DNA of 64,000 nt, from the NCBI RefSeq assembly GCF_000785555.1, contig NZ_CP009129.1, forward strand, positions 186,001-250,000, given 5' to 3'. How positions within the stretch are numbered: the first letter of the stretch is position 1; each line of letters begins with the position of its first letter. A program made the translations under genes and the position numbers. The stretch comes from Planococcus sp. PAMC 21323 (lineage in GTDB: Bacteria; Bacillota; Bacilli; Bacillales_A; Planococcaceae). This document shows, piece by piece, positions 33,981 to 44,908 of the stretch. The notes under the pieces were generated by a model. The model was not told the DNA's origin. It saw nothing but the letters and a program-made list of their open reading frames with translations, and ran no database searches.

Positions 33981-36010
<2,030 letters not shown>

Positions 36011-36014
36011 AATA

Positions 36015-36050
36015 AAATGAGCAAGTCGCATACGCGGCTTGCTCATTTTT
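36015..36050. terminator. Terminator of xpt-pbuX and the convergent esterase
   Basis: AAAATGAGCAAGTCGC pairs with GCGGCTTGCTCATTTT (one G-U) around ATAC, with T-runs both ways. Confidence 0.92.
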
Positions 36051-37045
36051 TATTGGCTATAAAAGGCAAGAAAATCGAGTGTTTTTTGAAGCGTTTCTCT
36101 TGCATCGTCTGTATATAAATCATATTGATACTGGTGTTTCAAGTTTTTTTGAGTGCCTTCAAAGAAGGCAGAAGCCACTTGAACCTCGTAAGATTGTAGA
36201 ACATCAACCAACTCAGTGGATTGAGAAACGAAAGGGTCTGCATCACCTACGGTTATAAAAACTGGCGGAAATTCCGAGTTAATATGTTGAACTGTGGAAA
36301 GTTCATCAATCTTGGAGAACGATTCAAAAGGTTTTACTCCTGTGTAAGCTGTTAAAAAAAGATCAATATTTGGAAACGCAGAAGCTCTTAGTGTATTCAT
36401 ATTGTATATCCCACCTAGTAATACCGCTCCTTGAAGCTGAGTGTTGGATATGGCAGGCTCGATCGCCATAGAGGTAGCGAGTTCTGCATTAGATACAAGA
36501 GCAGCAACTTGGCTAGCAATCTGGGCACCTGCAGAATCTCCCCCGACAAATACTTGCTCTATATCGCCTCCGTATTCACTCGCGTGAAGTGTTAAATAAG
36601 CAAGTGCTTCATTTGCCTGCGCAACAGGACCCGGGTAAAGAGATTCTGGAGCTAAAGAATAATTAATATTCGCCACGACGTAGCCAGCATTCGCAAGTGA
36701 CATGGCATAATCTTGTCGGCTATCTTTAGATCCACCGACGTATCCTCCACCGTGTATCCATAAGATTACAGGCATTGAATCAAGAGCATCTTTAGGGTAG
36801 TAAATATCCAAGAGACTATTAGCAGAATCGTGGTAAGACAAGTTTTTCACAACTGCAACTCGCTTAGTAATCTCATGCATATTTGGCGGCGCGCTAAAAG
36901 CAGCAGAACCTGATATGTGAATAGATGCTGAAACATCAGGAGGAGCAGTAGTCTCTTCGAAAACAACGATTATACATAGAAGAGAGATGAAAAAAGCAAA
37001 GGCAATCCATTCTTTTTTGGTTCGATGTCTCTTTTTTGCTGCCAT
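36050..37045 (-). CDS. Membrane-anchored alpha/beta-hydrolase (HSL/BD-FAE-type esterase)
   Basis: A 331-residue esterase. An N-terminal hydrophobic helix (about 12-28) after a basic KKRHRTKK segment anchors it or acts as a signal. The oxyanion motif HGGGYVGG lies near residue 98 and the nucleophile Ser in GGDSAGAQ near residue 169. The acid Asp is probably in VGDADPF near residue 268, and His in LKHQYQYDL near the end. It would cleave short-chain esters outside the membrane. AAGGAG precedes ATG 37045. No neighbour suggests a substrate. Confidence 0.85.
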   Translation of the reverse strand: MAAKKRHRTKKEWIAFAFFISLLCIIVVFEETTAPPDVSASIHISGSAAFSAPPNMHEITKRVAVVKNLSYHDSANSLLDIYYPKDALDSMPVILWIHGGGYVGGSKDSRQDYAMSLANAGYVVANINYSLAPESLYPGPVAQANEALAYLTLHASEYGGDIEQVFVGGDSAGAQIASQVAALVSNAELATSMAIEPAISNTQLQGAVLLGGIYNMNTLRASAFPNIDLFLTAYTGVKPFESFSKIDELSTVQHINSEFPPVFITVGDADPFVSQSTELVDVLQSYEVQVASAFFEGTQKNLKHQYQYDLYTDDARETLQKTLDFLAFYSQ

Positions 37046-37288
37046 GGTAGTCTCCTTTAAAGTGAGTTTTCGTTAGGAAATTATATTGAACGCTTGTTGT
37101 TTTGGGTATAGGTTAATTACGTATCAGTTTTGTCTAACATATGTATTAGATATGCTAACACGAATAAACAAAATGACCAATGGGTATAAGTCTTGAAATT
37201 GAAATATACTTGTGACAATGAAAGAGCGGATTTGCAATACAAGATGGGTACAGTAGGTATAGAAAGTTAAAGAGAAAGGAGTGAAGAT

Positions 37289-38026
37289 GTGTTTGGACTA
37301 TCCGATTTAATCTCATTAATCATTTCAGCATTCATCATTTTACCAGTTGTTGTGTTTTTAAGAGAATCCGGTTATTTGTTGATGAGTTTACTATTGGGGG
37401 TAAAAAATCCGAGGCTCACGATTGGATCGGGTACTAGGATTTTTAAAATAGGAATGTTCGATATACGAAAGTATTATCATTTATATAGTTGGTACTCGTA
37501 TGATTCTTTAAAACGAGAAGGAAAGTTTGCCTATATTGCACTTTATGCGAGCCCGATTTTAGTGAATGTTATTGTTGCTGTTACATTAAATGCTATGGTA
37601 GCTAATGGCATGTTTGAAGAACGGGCAACTTTTTTCAATCGATTTGTTTTTTATGCATTTTACTATATATTGTTTGATGCAATCCCGATGAAAACAGCAA
37701 ATGGGATGCCAAACAATGGAATGATTATTTATGAAATGCTTCGTTATGGCAAAAGAACCGACTTTAACAATGAACCTTTTCTTCCTTCTACATCAGAAGT
37801 GGAAGAGCAATATCACGAGGATGTTGAGAAAATAGAAGAGCTTAAAGAACATCAAAAAGATCAAGTAGAAGAAGAACGGAAAAAAGATAATATCTCTAGG
37901 GCGGAAGAAAAAGATAAGAAAGAAGAAATTGAAGAAGACAAACAAGAAAGTAAAGAAGATTTAGAAGAGATAAAAGATCAAAAGAAAGAACAATTAGAAG
38001 AATACGAAGACAATATTCCAAAATAA
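37289..38026 (+). CDS. Membrane protein resembling an inactive M50 (site-2) protease, with charged tail
   Basis: A 245-residue protein with about four hydrophobic segments (8-37, 82-104, 116-135) and a C-terminal Glu/Lys-rich coiled coil (about 160-245). The motif RESGY (25-29) sits where M50 proteases have HExGH, in the same membrane context. Downstream, FDAIP (129-133) and NNG (142-144) sit where M50 enzymes have NxxP...DG. All metal ligands are replaced, so if related it is a pseudoprotease. The start is GTG 37289 after AAAGGAG. Function is unknown; a scaffold or adaptor at the membrane is a guess. Confidence 0.6.
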   Translation: MFGLSDLISLIISAFIILPVVVFLRESGYLLMSLLLGVKNPRLTIGSGTRIFKIGMFDIRKYYHLYSWYSYDSLKREGKFAYIALYASPILVNVIVAVTLNAMVANGMFEERATFFNRFVFYAFYYILFDAIPMKTANGMPNNGMIIYEMLRYGKRTDFNNEPFLPSTSEVEEQYHEDVEKIEELKEHQKDQVEEERKKDNISRAEEKDKKEEIEEDKQESKEDLEEIKDQKKEQLEEYEDNIPK

Positions 38027-38131
38027 AATACTGGGAAATTAATGGTTTTAGAAAATCTATAAATATTTTAGTTAGAGGTAGGAGAATGCTAAGATTAGCA
38101 TGTAGATTTATTAACAAAAGGAGTGCTCTAA

Positions 38132-39073
38132 ATGACAAAGAAATCAATGGGGATTCATCATATTACGGCAATTGTTGCAGATCCTCAAGAAAATGTAGAT
38201 TTTTATGCCGGGGTATTAGGATTACGTTTAGTCAAAAAAACTGTGAATTTTGATGATCCAGAAACGTACCATTTATATTTCGGTGACAAAAGTGCAAAAC
38301 CAGGCACCATTATGACTTTCTTTCCGTGGGGCAACGCTTATAAAGGGAAGATTGGCGATGGCCAAGTAGGTGTCACGACTTTTGCGGTCCCTGTTGGCGC
38401 TTTAACATTCTGGGAAAAAAGATTAGAAAAGTTTAATATCCCTTTTTCAAAAGTCTCGCGTTTTGAAGAACAGTATTTAGCGTTTGATGATCCTCATGGT
38501 CTTCATTTAGAGTTAGTCGAAAGACAAGAAGGAGAGCCGAATGCTTGGAAAACTCAAGAGGTGGCAAAGGAAGTTGCGATTAAAGGATTTGGTGGCGCAA
38601 CGCTATACACAGCTAACGCAGAAAAAACGGCTGAGTTATTAGAAATAGTTATGGGACTAGAAAAAGTTGGAGAAGAAGATGACTTGTTGCGTTTCCGTGC
38701 AGCGAGTGAAATCGGAAATATCATTGATGTGAAACTAACTCCTGTAGGCGTAGGGCAAATGGGAGTAGGGACCGTTCATCATATTGCATGGCGTGCACAA
38801 GATGATGCTGATCAATTGGATTGGAAAGAGAAAGTAGAAACATATGGCTTAGGCGTAACACCGGTTCAAGATCGTCAGTATTTCAATGCAATCTATTTCC
38901 GTGAATATGGGGATATCTTATTTGAAATTGCGACAGATCCACCTGGATTTGCGATAGATGAAACACCAGAATCTTTAGGAGAATCCTTAATGCTACCGGA
39001 ACAGTATGAACAACATAGAAAAAATATTCAACGTCTATTACCACCCATTCAAGTACGGAATTTGGATGAATAA
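38132..39073 (+). CDS. Ring-cleaving dioxygenase of the VOC superfamily (MhqO/MhqA type)
   Basis: A 313-residue protein built of two vicinal-oxygen-chelate modules. Likely metal ligands are the His of GIHHITAIV (8-10), the His of GTVHHIAWRA (about 212) and the Glu of DILFEIATDPPGF. Length and motifs match the MhqO/MhqA hydroquinone dioxygenases, which open quinol rings and protect against quinones. I see no MhqR-type operator upstream and no mhqR nearby. AAAAGGAGTG precedes ATG 38132. Convergent with proline dehydrogenase. Confidence 0.87.
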   Translation: MTKKSMGIHHITAIVADPQENVDFYAGVLGLRLVKKTVNFDDPETYHLYFGDKSAKPGTIMTFFPWGNAYKGKIGDGQVGVTTFAVPVGALTFWEKRLEKFNIPFSKVSRFEEQYLAFDDPHGLHLELVERQEGEPNAWKTQEVAKEVAIKGFGGATLYTANAEKTAELLEIVMGLEKVGEEDDLLRFRAASEIGNIIDVKLTPVGVGQMGVGTVHHIAWRAQDDADQLDWKEKVETYGLGVTPVQDRQYFNAIYFREYGDILFEIATDPPGFAIDETPESLGESLMLPEQYEQHRKNIQRLLPPIQVRNLDE

Positions 39074-39076
39074 AAG

Positions 39077-39115
39077 AAGAAGCACCTCTGATTTTGTATC
39101 AGAGGTGCTTCTTTA
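39077..39115. terminator. Bidirectional terminator dioxygenase / proline dehydrogenase
   Basis: A 16-base-pair perfect stem (AAGAAGCACCTCTGAT and complement) with a TTTGT loop. Confidence 0.93.
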
Positions 39116-39118
39116 TGT

Positions 39119-40027
39119 TTATTTCGAAATCATGCTTTTTAAAAACAAATTGATGTTTTGGGGTCTTTCGGCGAGTCTTCTCATATAGTACGCATACCAA
39201 TCTTGTCCAAAAGGAACATAGGTTGTAAAAGCAAAGCCTTCTTTTGCCAAGTCTTTTTGCATTTCAGAACGGAAACCGTATAACATCTGAAATTCAAATC
39301 GATTTAGCGGAATGTTTTCTTCTTTTACAAATGCTTTTACTTGTTCAATAATATGATGGTCATGTGTTGCGATTGATGTAAATCCAGGACATTGAAGGTG
39401 GATTTTAATGAGCTTTAAATAATTTTCATCGACTTCATGCTTTTCCTGGAATGAAACTTCTGCACTTTCTTTGTAAGCACCTTTTACAAGGCGTAGTCGC
39501 ACATTTTGTAGATTTTCTAAATCTTTTTCGGAGCGGTATAAGTAAGCTTGGATAACTGTACCGACATTATCATACTCTGCTCGTAAAGCTTCAAGAATAT
39601 CGAGTGTTTGTTGTAAGTGAGCGTAATCTTCCATATCTAGGTTAATGAATATGTCGTAGCGGGAAGCTTCAGCCACAACTTCCTGAATGTTTTTCAAACA
39701 AAAGTCAAAATCTACATCTAAGCCAATTTGTGTTAATTTAACCGACATATGTGCATTTACACCATGAACTTGAATAGCTTCAAGTGTTTCTATTATAGCT
39801 TCTTTGGCTTTTGTTGCTTCTTCTTTCGTATGGACAAATTCACCAAGACTATCGATTGTAGCGCTAATTCCGTTAGCATTCAGTTCCTTTACTGACTGCA
39901 TCATACTGGTGATGTCAGTTCCTGCCACGACTTTTCCAGCGCCTAATTTTAGTCCCCATTTTTTAGCGGCACTATTTAATGGTTGGTTTTTGGACAATGC
40001 AATAAAGAAGTTTTTTGTTACACCCAC
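39119..40027 (-). CDS. putB: Monofunctional proline dehydrogenase
   Basis: A 302-residue FAD-dependent proline dehydrogenase that oxidises proline to pyrroline-5-carboxylate, passing electrons to the membrane quinone pool. The TIM-barrel motifs are IDSLGEFV, VKLTQIGLD, INLDMEDY, RLVKGAYKE, IATHDH and the C-terminal VPFGQDWYAYYMRRLAERPQN, with the two Arg that bind proline carboxylate. The start is GTG 40027 after AGGGGG. P5C dehydrogenase is not next to it. Proline use as osmolyte or carbon source is plausible. Confidence 0.93.
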   Translation of the reverse strand: MGVTKNFFIALSKNQPLNSAAKKWGLKLGAGKVVAGTDITSMMQSVKELNANGISATIDSLGEFVHTKEEATKAKEAIIETLEAIQVHGVNAHMSVKLTQIGLDVDFDFCLKNIQEVVAEASRYDIFINLDMEDYAHLQQTLDILEALRAEYDNVGTVIQAYLYRSEKDLENLQNVRLRLVKGAYKESAEVSFQEKHEVDENYLKLIKIHLQCPGFTSIATHDHHIIEQVKAFVKEENIPLNRFEFQMLYGFRSEMQKDLAKEGFAFTTYVPFGQDWYAYYMRRLAERPQNINLFLKSMISK

Positions 40028-40312
40028 GTTTGATTCCCCCTATACTGTTAAAGCACTTTGTCGATTAGTTAAGATTTTATATAGGAATGTCCTATTGGCC
40101 TAAATTCCAAGGGAGTTGATGAATAATCCTTTGTTAACTCAGAGCATATCATACATTAACTGAAAACTAAAAACTTGAGGAAATAGATGACTTTATAAAA
40201 ATCACGTGTTTGCTTTCTTGAGGTTAATTGGAATATATCTAATGTGAAAATATAAAAGTGCAAAAACGTGTAGAATAGAACCAATGATGGAAAATAAGTG
40301 AGGGGGGATAAA

Positions 40313-41722
40313 GTGAATCAAAAAGCTGCCAAAGGCTTTATATTTTCGGTTATGAGCTATGGCTTGGTGCATTTTATCACCTATTTTTATGAAAGTGCAG
40401 TGTTAACTTTAATCCTTTCTGTTTTAGGTGTAGTGTTGCTACTATTTGCTGCAATCTTGTTGCCTTTTAAGAAGTTTCAATTACAAATGTGGTTAGTGAT
40501 AATGGCTATAGCTATGTTGTTTTTCACGAGTGATTCATTTAGCGCAGATTTGATCAAAGGCTTGCAACAAATGAGAAATCTAGTTGGTTTGCTATTAGTT
40601 GTGCCAATGATTAGCTGGGTTTTAAAAGAAGAACCTTATATCGAAGAAATTATGAGTTATGCTCATAATTTTTTAAATCAAAGTCAGAAATTTTATTTTG
40701 GTCTTATGGCAATGACACAAGTTATTTCGCATTTTCTATTGTTTGGTGTCGTGCCGATGATGTATCATTTTATTGATAATTTTTTAAAAGATCATAAAGG
40801 GGAAGCATGGGAAAACTTTAAAGGGACCGCAATTCTACGTGGTTTTGGACTTTCTACATTATGGGTAATTAGTATTCCGAGTTTCATTTTTGCGGTAGAA
40901 GCATTGGATGCGACACTTTGGAAGTCTATGGCATTAGGATTTGTCTTTGCCCTAGCGGGGACAGTTTTATCGGTAATCTTTTCTTATTATCAAGAGAAGA
41001 AATACGGAGTGGACTTTTCTGGAATCTTAGGAGATGAAATCGCAAAGGCGATGAAAAATTCTCGGAATCAAGGAAAGTGGAATAAAGATGTAGCGGAATT
41101 TGTCTTTTTGTTTATCTCTTTGTTTGGAACCATTTTCTTTATTCATGAGATTACAGGACTCGAGTTTTTATTGACTATCCCGTTAGTCATAGTTGTTTGG
41201 ACCTTTCTCTATTTTCTCATTAAAAGGAAACTGCCGAGCTTTGTTGTTGAAAGCCAGTATTATTTTTCAAAAGGAGTCGCAAAGCAAGCTCAACAATACA
41301 GTATATTAGTCGCTGCGGGCTTATTGATTTATATTTTAAATCAATCAAATGTTGGGGAGTATGTTATTAATGGCATGAACTTTTTAACTGGAATAATACC
41401 GCTATTGAATATATTGTTGCTATTGCCGTTTATTGTGATTTTCCTTGGATTTATTGGGTTAGGTCCTCTACCTGTTATCGTTTTAGTAACAGGGATATTA
41501 GAGGCGATCCCGTTTCCGTATCCACCGGAATTGGTTGTGTTAGCAGTTACTTCAGGAAGTGTTATTTCTATTATTTTGTCGCCATTTGTTATGCCGGTCA
41601 TCATTTTAAGTAGTGTTAATGGATTGAGCGGAATCCGCAATGGTCTTCAGTTCAATTTAAAGTTTGCTATCGCGTTTTATGTGATGGTCCAATTGTTTAT
41701 TCAAACAGCTATTCATTTATAG
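40313..41722 (+). CDS. Multi-pass membrane protein, ion-transporter-superfamily-like
   Basis: A 469-residue protein with about 12 hydrophobic helices and no soluble domain. The pattern of long helices with a central cytoplasmic loop (EIAKAMKNSRNQGKWNKD), and the re-entrant-like stretch FLGFIGLGPLPVIVLVTGIL followed by TSGSVISIILSPFVMPVII, resembles the IT superfamily (anion, dicarboxylate or tartrate permeases). No substrate can be given. The start is GTG 40313, five bases after AGGGGGG; an upstream in-frame GTG at 40298 lies before that site. It is a single gene with no adjacent partner. Confidence 0.7.
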   Translation: MNQKAAKGFIFSVMSYGLVHFITYFYESAVLTLILSVLGVVLLLFAAILLPFKKFQLQMWLVIMAIAMLFFTSDSFSADLIKGLQQMRNLVGLLLVVPMISWVLKEEPYIEEIMSYAHNFLNQSQKFYFGLMAMTQVISHFLLFGVVPMMYHFIDNFLKDHKGEAWENFKGTAILRGFGLSTLWVISIPSFIFAVEALDATLWKSMALGFVFALAGTVLSVIFSYYQEKKYGVDFSGILGDEIAKAMKNSRNQGKWNKDVAEFVFLFISLFGTIFFIHEITGLEFLLTIPLVIVVWTFLYFLIKRKLPSFVVESQYYFSKGVAKQAQQYSILVAAGLLIYILNQSNVGEYVINGMNFLTGIIPLLNILLLLPFIVIFLGFIGLGPLPVIVLVTGILEAIPFPYPPELVVLAVTSGSVISIILSPFVMPVIILSSVNGLSGIRNGLQFNLKFAIAFYVMVQLFIQTAIHL

Positions 41723-41880
41723 TTAAATGAGTAATGCACGTAAAAGTCTTTCTAGTCTTTTACGTGTATTTTCAAGTTCAAAAGTAGAGCCATTGAAAGC
41801 CTGTCATCCTTAGCGTATAATTCAAAATGACTGAATATTAAAACGAATAATGTATGCAGAGTAAAAGTGAAACTCTAAAT

Positions 41881-41906
41881 AAAAAAACCGCCACGTCTAA
41901 GTGGCG
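41881..41906 (-). terminator. Terminator of aroK
   Basis: CGCCAC/GTGGCG stem with loop GTCTAA and a T7 run on the minus strand. Confidence 0.85.
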
Positions 41907-41915
41907 ATCTCCGTA

Positions 41916-42476
41916 TTACTTTGGTTGAGGTGCGTGAATTTCCCAAGACAGTTTCAACGCATCTGCCAAATAATCGGCGGCTTCATCGGCTTTAAAGTTA
42001 TCGATTTGGAATTTAGAGTGATTTAGTGAATAACTATTTTGCCGTTCAAGAAATAACGCTTTAATATCTTCAAGAGAACGTCCTTTTAACAAGGGACGGT
42101 TGTCCGTGAGAATGTGGATTCGGTCTTTCCAGGATTCCCATGAAATATCGAAAAATAAGACGATGCAATTGGTCATACAAATGTCTTGAATTTCTTTTTG
42201 TAAAAAGGCACCACCTCCAACAGAAATGATGTTGAGTGGTTGTTTACTGTATTTCACAATCAATTCTCTCTCTTTGTCGCGGAAAACCTGTTCGCCATAG
42301 AGCTCGAATATTTGTGGGATTGGCATATCAAACTCTTTCTCGATTTCAGCATCGATATCGACAAAATTCCGATAGAGTTTTTGGGCTAGTAACTTTCCGA
42401 CAGTAGTTTTCCCAACCCCCATAAAGCCAATGCACACAATGCTTTTTTCACGGATAGATAAACCGAAGTTTCTCAT
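41916..42476 (-). CDS. aroK: Shikimate kinase
   Basis: A 186-residue P-loop kinase that phosphorylates shikimate in chorismate synthesis. Walker A is GFMGVGKTT near residue 17, DIDAEIEKEF carries the Mg2+/shikimate Asp residues, FRDKERE binds shikimate, VGGGAF contacts the substrate, and DNRPLLKG is the lid. It is a lone gene; other aro genes are not present. AGAAGG precedes ATG 42476. Confidence 0.94.
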   Translation of the reverse strand: MRNFGLSIREKSIVCIGFMGVGKTTVGKLLAQKLYRNFVDIDAEIEKEFDMPIPQIFELYGEQVFRDKERELIVKYSKQPLNIISVGGGAFLQKEIQDICMTNCIVLFFDISWESWKDRIHILTDNRPLLKGRSLEDIKALFLERQNSYSLNHSKFQIDNFKADEAADYLADALKLSWEIHAPQPK

Positions 42477-42663
42477 GGACAGCCTTCTTTCTTTTTAAAA
42501 TGATTGGTCGGGTTCATAGCCTACTTTACCTTATCTGTATTGAAAATTCATCGCATTTATTGAATATATAAGTTTTATCCGTGAAGTCCTATTGAAATAT
42601 ATGTAGACGAGGATTTTTGAACTGTTTTCAAATAGAAACTTATTTAGTCTAGGGGGTAGTTTG

Positions 42664-43701
42664 ATGGCAACGAGTTATTTACTGACAGGATCGTATGCAT
42701 CCAAAATAGAGAAAGGTATTAAACTCTGGGAATTTGAAGAAAGCGATGGGAAGTTAACAGAGTTAACAAGTATTGGAGATATTGAACGTCCTTCGTTTAT
42801 CGCTGTTCATCCAAACAAAACGAGCTTTATTGCTACAAGTGAAGTGGGGAGTGGTGAGCTTGTTAGCTATTGGGTTCACCCAACTACTAAAAAAATTAGG
42901 GAAACCAACCGACAATCTTCGAATGGCGATCACCCAGCTCATGCGACTATCGATGAAACAGGAAACTGGCTATTATCAGTTACTTATTCAGGAGCAACGA
43001 TTAATGTCCATCCACTCCTTTCAGACGGAGCAATTGGAGAGCTAGCGTTCTCTATAAAACACGAAGGCTCTGGACCAAATAAAGAGCGACAAGATGCGGC
43101 TCATCCCCATTCTATTATACAAATGCCGGGTAAAAACTTATTCTTAGTATCCGATTTAGGAACCGATACAATCGCTACTTATAAGTTAGATCCCGATAAA
43201 GGAAAATTAACACTTCAATATACTGCTCAAACAGAAGCGGGAGCAGGGCCGCGACATGTAAGTTTTCATCCGACAAAGCCTTTTGTTTACTCAGTAAATG
43301 AATTGAACTCGACATTAATGGTTTACAAAATAAGCCATGAAGGGCAATTAGAGTTTCTTCAATTATTGCCTTTAGTGCCAGACAGTTACGAAGGAGAAAA
43401 TACGAGTGCAGAAATTTCAGTATCAAGCGATGGTAAATTTGTTTATGCATCTAATCGGGGGCATGACAGTATTGCTTCTTTCGCAGTTCAAGAGAATGGG
43501 ACTCTGGAAAACTTGGGATTAGCAGGATCCGGAGGAGAAGGTCCAAGGCATTTTTCTTTAATGCCAGGAAACGGCTGGTTAATAGTAGCAAATGAAAATT
43601 CTCATACACTTACCGTCTTGAAAATGGGAAATGCAGGTACCCCGTGCACAGTAGAAAGTATTATTCAAACAACGGCTCCCGTTTGCGTAAAAGTAATTTA
43701 A
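42664..43701 (+). CDS. pgl: 6-phosphogluconolactonase (seven-bladed propeller, YkgB type)
   Basis: A 345-residue lactonase-family beta-propeller hydrolysing 6-phosphogluconolactone in the pentose phosphate pathway. Repeated blade patterns are PSFIAVHPN, GDHPAHATIDETGNWLLSVTYS, DAAHPHSI, GAGPRHVSFHPTKPFVYSVNEL, SVSSDGKFVYASNRGHDSIA and GEGPRHFSL. The start is ATG 42664, eight bases after AGGGGG; a TTG directly before it is not needed. This Bacillus-type enzyme is unrelated to the NagB-like Pgl of enterobacteria. Lone gene. Confidence 0.92.
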   Translation: MATSYLLTGSYASKIEKGIKLWEFEESDGKLTELTSIGDIERPSFIAVHPNKTSFIATSEVGSGELVSYWVHPTTKKIRETNRQSSNGDHPAHATIDETGNWLLSVTYSGATINVHPLLSDGAIGELAFSIKHEGSGPNKERQDAAHPHSIIQMPGKNLFLVSDLGTDTIATYKLDPDKGKLTLQYTAQTEAGAGPRHVSFHPTKPFVYSVNELNSTLMVYKISHEGQLEFLQLLPLVPDSYEGENTSAEISVSSDGKFVYASNRGHDSIASFAVQENGTLENLGLAGSGGEGPRHFSLMPGNGWLIVANENSHTLTVLKMGNAGTPCTVESIIQTTAPVCVKVI

Positions 43702-43716
43702 TAAAATGTATGAAAA

Positions 43717-43760
43717 AACACCTAAAGTCGAAGGCTAGAAAGCCTTTGACTTTAGGTGTT
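43717..43760. terminator. Bidirectional terminator pgl / SCO operon
   Basis: AACACCTAAAGTC pairs with GACTTTAGGTGTT, and AAGGCT/AGCCTT pairs inside. Confidence 0.9.
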
Positions 43761-43767
43761 AATTTAT

Positions 43768-44097
43768 TTACCAATCCGTTGATTCTTTTTCAACAATGCC
43801 AAGCTCTTTCATCAAACGCGTAAAACCGCTGTCGCGATTTCCTGCAAAGGCTATTTCAGTACAAGTGGAGTGAGGAGGATAATTAAGCTCTTGAGCCTCT
43901 TCTAAAGTAGCTTCTTCTAAAAAATTTGTAGCATCAGCTTGTTCAAAGCAAGAAGGAGCGATATATGTTCTGAATGTATGTTCAAGGATTACGCGACTTT
44001 CCGGTGCGGGTTCATTTTCTCTTGGCAAAAAGAATAACAGCAACAACACAGCAACAGCTAGAAGCAGAGCGCTCATCCAAATTTCTTTTTTCTTCAT
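43768..44097 (-). CDS. Small membrane-anchored protein partnered with SCO
   Basis: A 109-residue protein with a basic N-terminus, one membrane helix (about 6-24) and an acidic outer domain with two cysteines (about 50 and 79, APSCFEQ and HSTCTE). The GGAGG ribosome site lies inside the last codons of the SCO gene, four bases away, so it is translationally coupled to it. I do not recognise the family. The Cys pair, export and coupling suggest a role in copper handling or thiol exchange with SCO; this is inference. Confidence 0.65.
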   Translation of the reverse strand: MKKKEIWMSALLLAVAVLLLLFFLPRENEPAPESRVILEHTFRTYIAPSCFEQADATNFLEEATLEEAQELNYPPHSTCTEIAFAGNRDSGFTRLMKELGIVEKESTDW

Positions 44098-44101
44098 CAG
44101 C

Positions 44102-44680
44102 TTATTCCTCCGTCAGTAAAATTTCCGCATCCGCTAGAATATCTTCTACCGGTGGATTCAGCCCTTCGTAAGATTTCATGATGACCCCTTCTTGGTTGAC
44201 TAAGTAAAAATAAGTACCATGAATAACTTGATCGTCATTTTCAGGCTTTCTAGCTAAAGTACGAAAATTATCCATCGCAAAATCATCAATTTCTTGTGGA
44301 GTATAACCTGTGAGCAAGTTCCAAGTCGATAAATCTGCACCGTAATTTTCAGCATAGGATTTGAGAACTTCGGGTTTATCAAACACAGGATCCACACTAA
44401 ATGAAACAATTTGAACATCTAGTCCTTGTTCTTTTAATTGTTCTTGCAAACCCGTCATATTCGCCATCATTGGCAAGCAGACGGTAGTGCAGTTCGTAAA
44501 GACGAAATCGGCAAGCCATACTTTTCCTTCTAAATCGGCCGAGCCAAATTCTTCATTATTTTGATTTGTAAAAGAGAAATCTTCAATTTCCCAATTAAGC
44601 GGATCTTCAATACTTGGGCTACATGCACCCAAAAAAATACTGACTAATACAGCTAATAAAAGATTTTTATAATTTCGCAA
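44102..44680 (-). CDS. SCO1/SenC family copper/thiol lipoprotein (YpmQ-like)
   Basis: About 192 residues. A lipoprotein signal with lipobox LGAC puts the protein outside on the membrane. The thioredoxin-fold domain has the copper-binding Cys pair in FTNCTTVCLP and the distant His in QVIHGTYFYL, the full set for Cu(I/II) binding. SCO proteins help to insert copper into cytochrome c oxidase subunit II. I prefer TTG 44680 as start: the AGAGAGG site lies nine bases before it, whereas TTG 44689 directly abuts the site. No cytochrome oxidase genes are nearby. Confidence 0.9.
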   Translation of the reverse strand: MRNYKNLLLAVLVSIFLGACSPSIEDPLNWEIEDFSFTNQNNEEFGSADLEGKVWLADFVFTNCTTVCLPMMANMTGLQEQLKEQGLDVQIVSFSVDPVFDKPEVLKSYAENYGADLSTWNLLTGYTPQEIDDFAMDNFRTLARKPENDDQVIHGTYFYLVNQEGVIMKSYEGLNPPVEDILADAEILLTEE

Positions 44681-44908
44681 AAACGTCAACCTCTCTTTCG
44701 ATAAACGGTTACCTCCTTAAGCGTAGTGGAAATTCTCTTCTCAAACAAGAGTATAAGAGGGAAGAAATGTGTAGACATTTCGAACAGGATTACGAAAAAA
44801 ATTGAATTTAACTAAATTTTTGAATAATCAAGAATCTTAACAAGGGTTTTACATTGCTTATGTAGAATTAAAAGAGACACGGAACCGTAAAATCCTGGAG
44901 GTGTGAAA

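Noticed and set aside
40298-40312. GTG 40298 as start of the multi-pass membrane protein
   Set aside because: It lies upstream of and overlaps the AGGGGGG ribosome site that serves GTG 40313.
44690-44908. CcpA cre site or SigA promoter before the glg operon
   Set aside because: A TAGAAT at 44863 could be a -10, but no -35 fits within 16-18 bases and no sequence fits the cre consensus well.
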